Source of the DNA: Alphaproteobacteria bacterium
GTDB taxonomy: Bacteria > Pseudomonadota > Alphaproteobacteria > Rhizobiales > Rhizobiaceae
Length of the DNA stretch: 13,647 nt
Assembly: GCA_030428345.1 (NCBI GenBank)
Contig: JAUIBM010000021.1
Span: 1-13,647, forward strand
Direction of reading: 5' to 3'
A program made the translations under genes and the position numbers. Of the stretch, positions 13,526-13,647 are shown in pieces (position 1 is the stretch's first letter; every line of letters begins with the position of its first letter). The notes under the pieces are model-generated. The model was not told the DNA's origin, did not search any database, and saw only the letters and a program-made list of their open reading frames with translations.

Positions 13526-13647
13526 ATGCAACTGGCTGTCTGGACCTATGAAGGACCGCCCCATGTCGGGGCGATGCGCATAGCGGCCTCGATGCAGGGC
13601 CTGCATTACGTCCTGCACGCGCCGCAGGGCGACACCTATGCCGATCT
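13526..13647 (+). CDS. bchB: Dark-operative protochlorophyllide reductase subunit B (BchB), 5' part
   Basis: The first 40 codons of bchB are present before the window ends. The N-terminus reads MQLAVWTYEGPPHVGAMRIA and then HYVLHAPQGDTYAD, the unmistakable BchB start. Asp36 (in QGDTYAD) matches the aspartate that acts as the unusual fourth ligand of the NB [4Fe-4S] cluster, completing the three BchN cysteines. The ATG at 13526 has GGAGG (13513-13517) eight bases upstream, inside the end of bchN. The gene continues beyond the right edge. Confidence 0.97.
   Translation, partial: MQLAVWTYEGPPHVGAMRIAASMQGLHYVLHAPQGDTYAD

Noticed and set aside
1..13647. tRNA or rRNA genes, CRISPR arrays, insertion sequences, direct-repeat att sites
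   Set aside because: No cloverleaf-like, repeat-spacer or transposase-like sequence was seen; genes are packed in conserved operons with no sign of recent insertion.

Overview
The window is GC-rich DNA from an anoxygenic phototrophic (or aerobic anoxygenic phototrophic) alphaproteobacterium. Most of it is one end of a photosynthesis gene cluster (PGC). The gene order bchP-bch2-bchG-ppsR-ppaA, reading leftward, opposite bchF-bchN-bchB, reading rightward, is a well-known PGC arrangement in purple bacteria. The sequence alone does not fix the genus.

Layout. (1) 1-3163: a rightward transport operon with livH- and livM-type permeases and a secreted periplasmic binding protein. It closes with a strong GC-rich hairpin. 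Its ATPase genes are not in the window and probably lie upstream. (2) 3164-3448: a spacer marking the edge of the PGC. (3) 3449-5270: two rightward membrane-protein genes, a DUF3422 protein of unknown function and a TspO/CrtK tryptophan-rich sensory protein. (4) 5284-9017: a compact leftward pigment operon, bchG, bch2 (PucC-family MFS) and bchP, followed by an unidentified 87-residue membrane protein translationally coupled to bchP. (5) 9120-11463: the leftward regulatory pair ppaA/aerR and ppsR/crtJ. (6) 11464-11696: a divergent control region. (7) 11697-13647: rightward bchF, bchN and the first 40 codons of bchB, which runs off the window.

How the genes work together. BchN and BchB form the catalytic part of dark-operative protochlorophyllide reductase. 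BchF hydrates the 3-vinyl group, BchG attaches the geranylgeranyl tail, and BchP reduces that tail to phytyl. PpsR is the aerobic repressor of such genes and PpaA/AerR is its B12-binding antagonist. Two matched pairs of PpsR-like palindromes (TGT-N12-ACA type) can be read in the DNA, one pair in front of bchG and one in front of bchF. Each pair overlaps a plausible -35 element, so both pigment operons look like direct targets of the regulators encoded between them.

The points most worth checking are the paired operators with a shared one-arm deviation, an apparently leaderless bchG transcript, an extra unidentified palindrome in the divergent region, and the small unknown membrane gene coupled to bchP. 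No wholly new system is evident; most of the window is a recognisable PGC segment with unexplained accessory parts.
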